From Ottowia flava (lineage in GTDB: Bacteria > Pseudomonadota > Gammaproteobacteria > Burkholderiales > Burkholderiaceae_C), in the NCBI RefSeq assembly GCF_008017535.1, contig NZ_VRUA01000003.1, positions 248,001 to 312,000 of the forward strand: DNA of 64,000 nt, given 5' to 3'. This document shows positions 63,971 through 64,000 of this stretch, piece by piece (position 1 is the stretch's first letter; every line of letters begins with the position of its first letter). Both the position numbers and the translations under genes were made by a program. The notes beneath the pieces are model-generated. The model saw only the letters and a program-made list of their open reading frames with translations. It did not search any database and was not told the origin of the DNA.

Positions 63971-64000
63971 ATGAATATGCACACTGCTTCGACCGATACT
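63971..64000 (+). CDS. Start of a further gene, truncated by the window edge
   Basis: An ATG at 63971 follows the ribosome-site-like AAGAAGGAA and opens a frame of ten codons (MNMHTASTDT) that runs off the window. It is divergent from metG. Another frame from ATG 63946 is also open but has a poorer ribosome site. The product cannot be identified from ten residues. Confidence 0.4.
   Translation, partial: MNMHTASTDT

Overview
The window reads as chromosome of a high-GC betaproteobacterium, most likely Burkholderiales, family Comamonadaceae. The grounds are the gene neighbourhoods (DUF971-ubiE-Tim44-like-ubiJ-ubiB, DUF3460-scpA, the 1,302-residue DUF3683/FAD/Fe-S oxidoreductase), the Bug/TctC-type receptors, and a short interspersed repeat of a kind I associate with this family. 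I cannot name a species. There are no rRNA or tRNA genes, no CRISPR array, no insertion sequence and no convincing prophage.

Layout. 1-2.3 kb: a minor type IV pilin operon (fimT, pilV, pilW, start of pilX) on the minus strand, downstream of hemA (2.4-3.7 kb). 4.1-11.1 kb: a glycerol-3-phosphate uptake block (ugpB, a GNAT gene, ugpA, ugpE, a small membrane protein, ugpC, an MDR oxidoreductase, ugpQ). 11.3-18 kb: serA, the giant FAD/Fe-S oxidoreductase and an AI-2E-type permease. 18.1-22.7 kb: ubiquinone module. 22.8-27.3 kb: sodium/solute symporter, FmdB-type zinc ribbon, DUF502 protein, aspS. 27.4-31.1 kb: a YqjD/YqjE/YqjK-like envelope trio, nudB, an EEP nuclease/phosphatase, folE and a BLUF photoreceptor. 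31.2-37.8 kb: SulP permease, a DUF4124-type secreted protein, and a sulfatase with two Bug receptors and a divergent MarR regulator. 37.9-42 kb: DUF883 protein, CHASE3 histidine kinase, NarL-type regulator, stand-alone receiver, MoeB-like enzyme. 42-46.9 kb: ctpA, gpmA, rhodanese, grxC, secB, gpsA. 47-54.9 kb: orphan lectin-like lipoprotein, DUF937 protein, panC, GntP permease, two tandem LuxR-type regulators (one frameshifted), panB. 55-64 kb: HPP/CBS protein, HxlR/GST pair, scpA, DUF3460, two-repeat BamE-like lipoprotein, zinc-ribbon membrane protein, second SulP permease, metG, and the start of one more gene.

The most notable signal cuts across this annotation. A roughly 45-bp repeat occurs about 18 times in both orientations, with a core close to TAGCTGCCTGCGCAGG followed by GGCTGTAGCGCC and AGAGGCCGATTT. 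Most copies are intergenic. Three lie in frame inside genes: at a domain junction of the FAD/Fe-S oxidoreductase, at the domain linker of metG, and in a small membrane protein. Two copies abut or contain a start codon (gpsA, sulfatase). One convergent terminator is an inverted pair of the repeat core. One copy has travelled with the duplicated LuxR unit.

Functional links: NudB acts on the product of FolE (folate synthesis), and folE is followed at once by a BLUF gene. UgpQ supplies the glycerol-3-phosphate that the Ugp transporter imports. GpsA makes glycerol-3-phosphate elsewhere in the window. PanB and PanC are pantothenate enzymes separated by about 4.5 kb of accessory genes.
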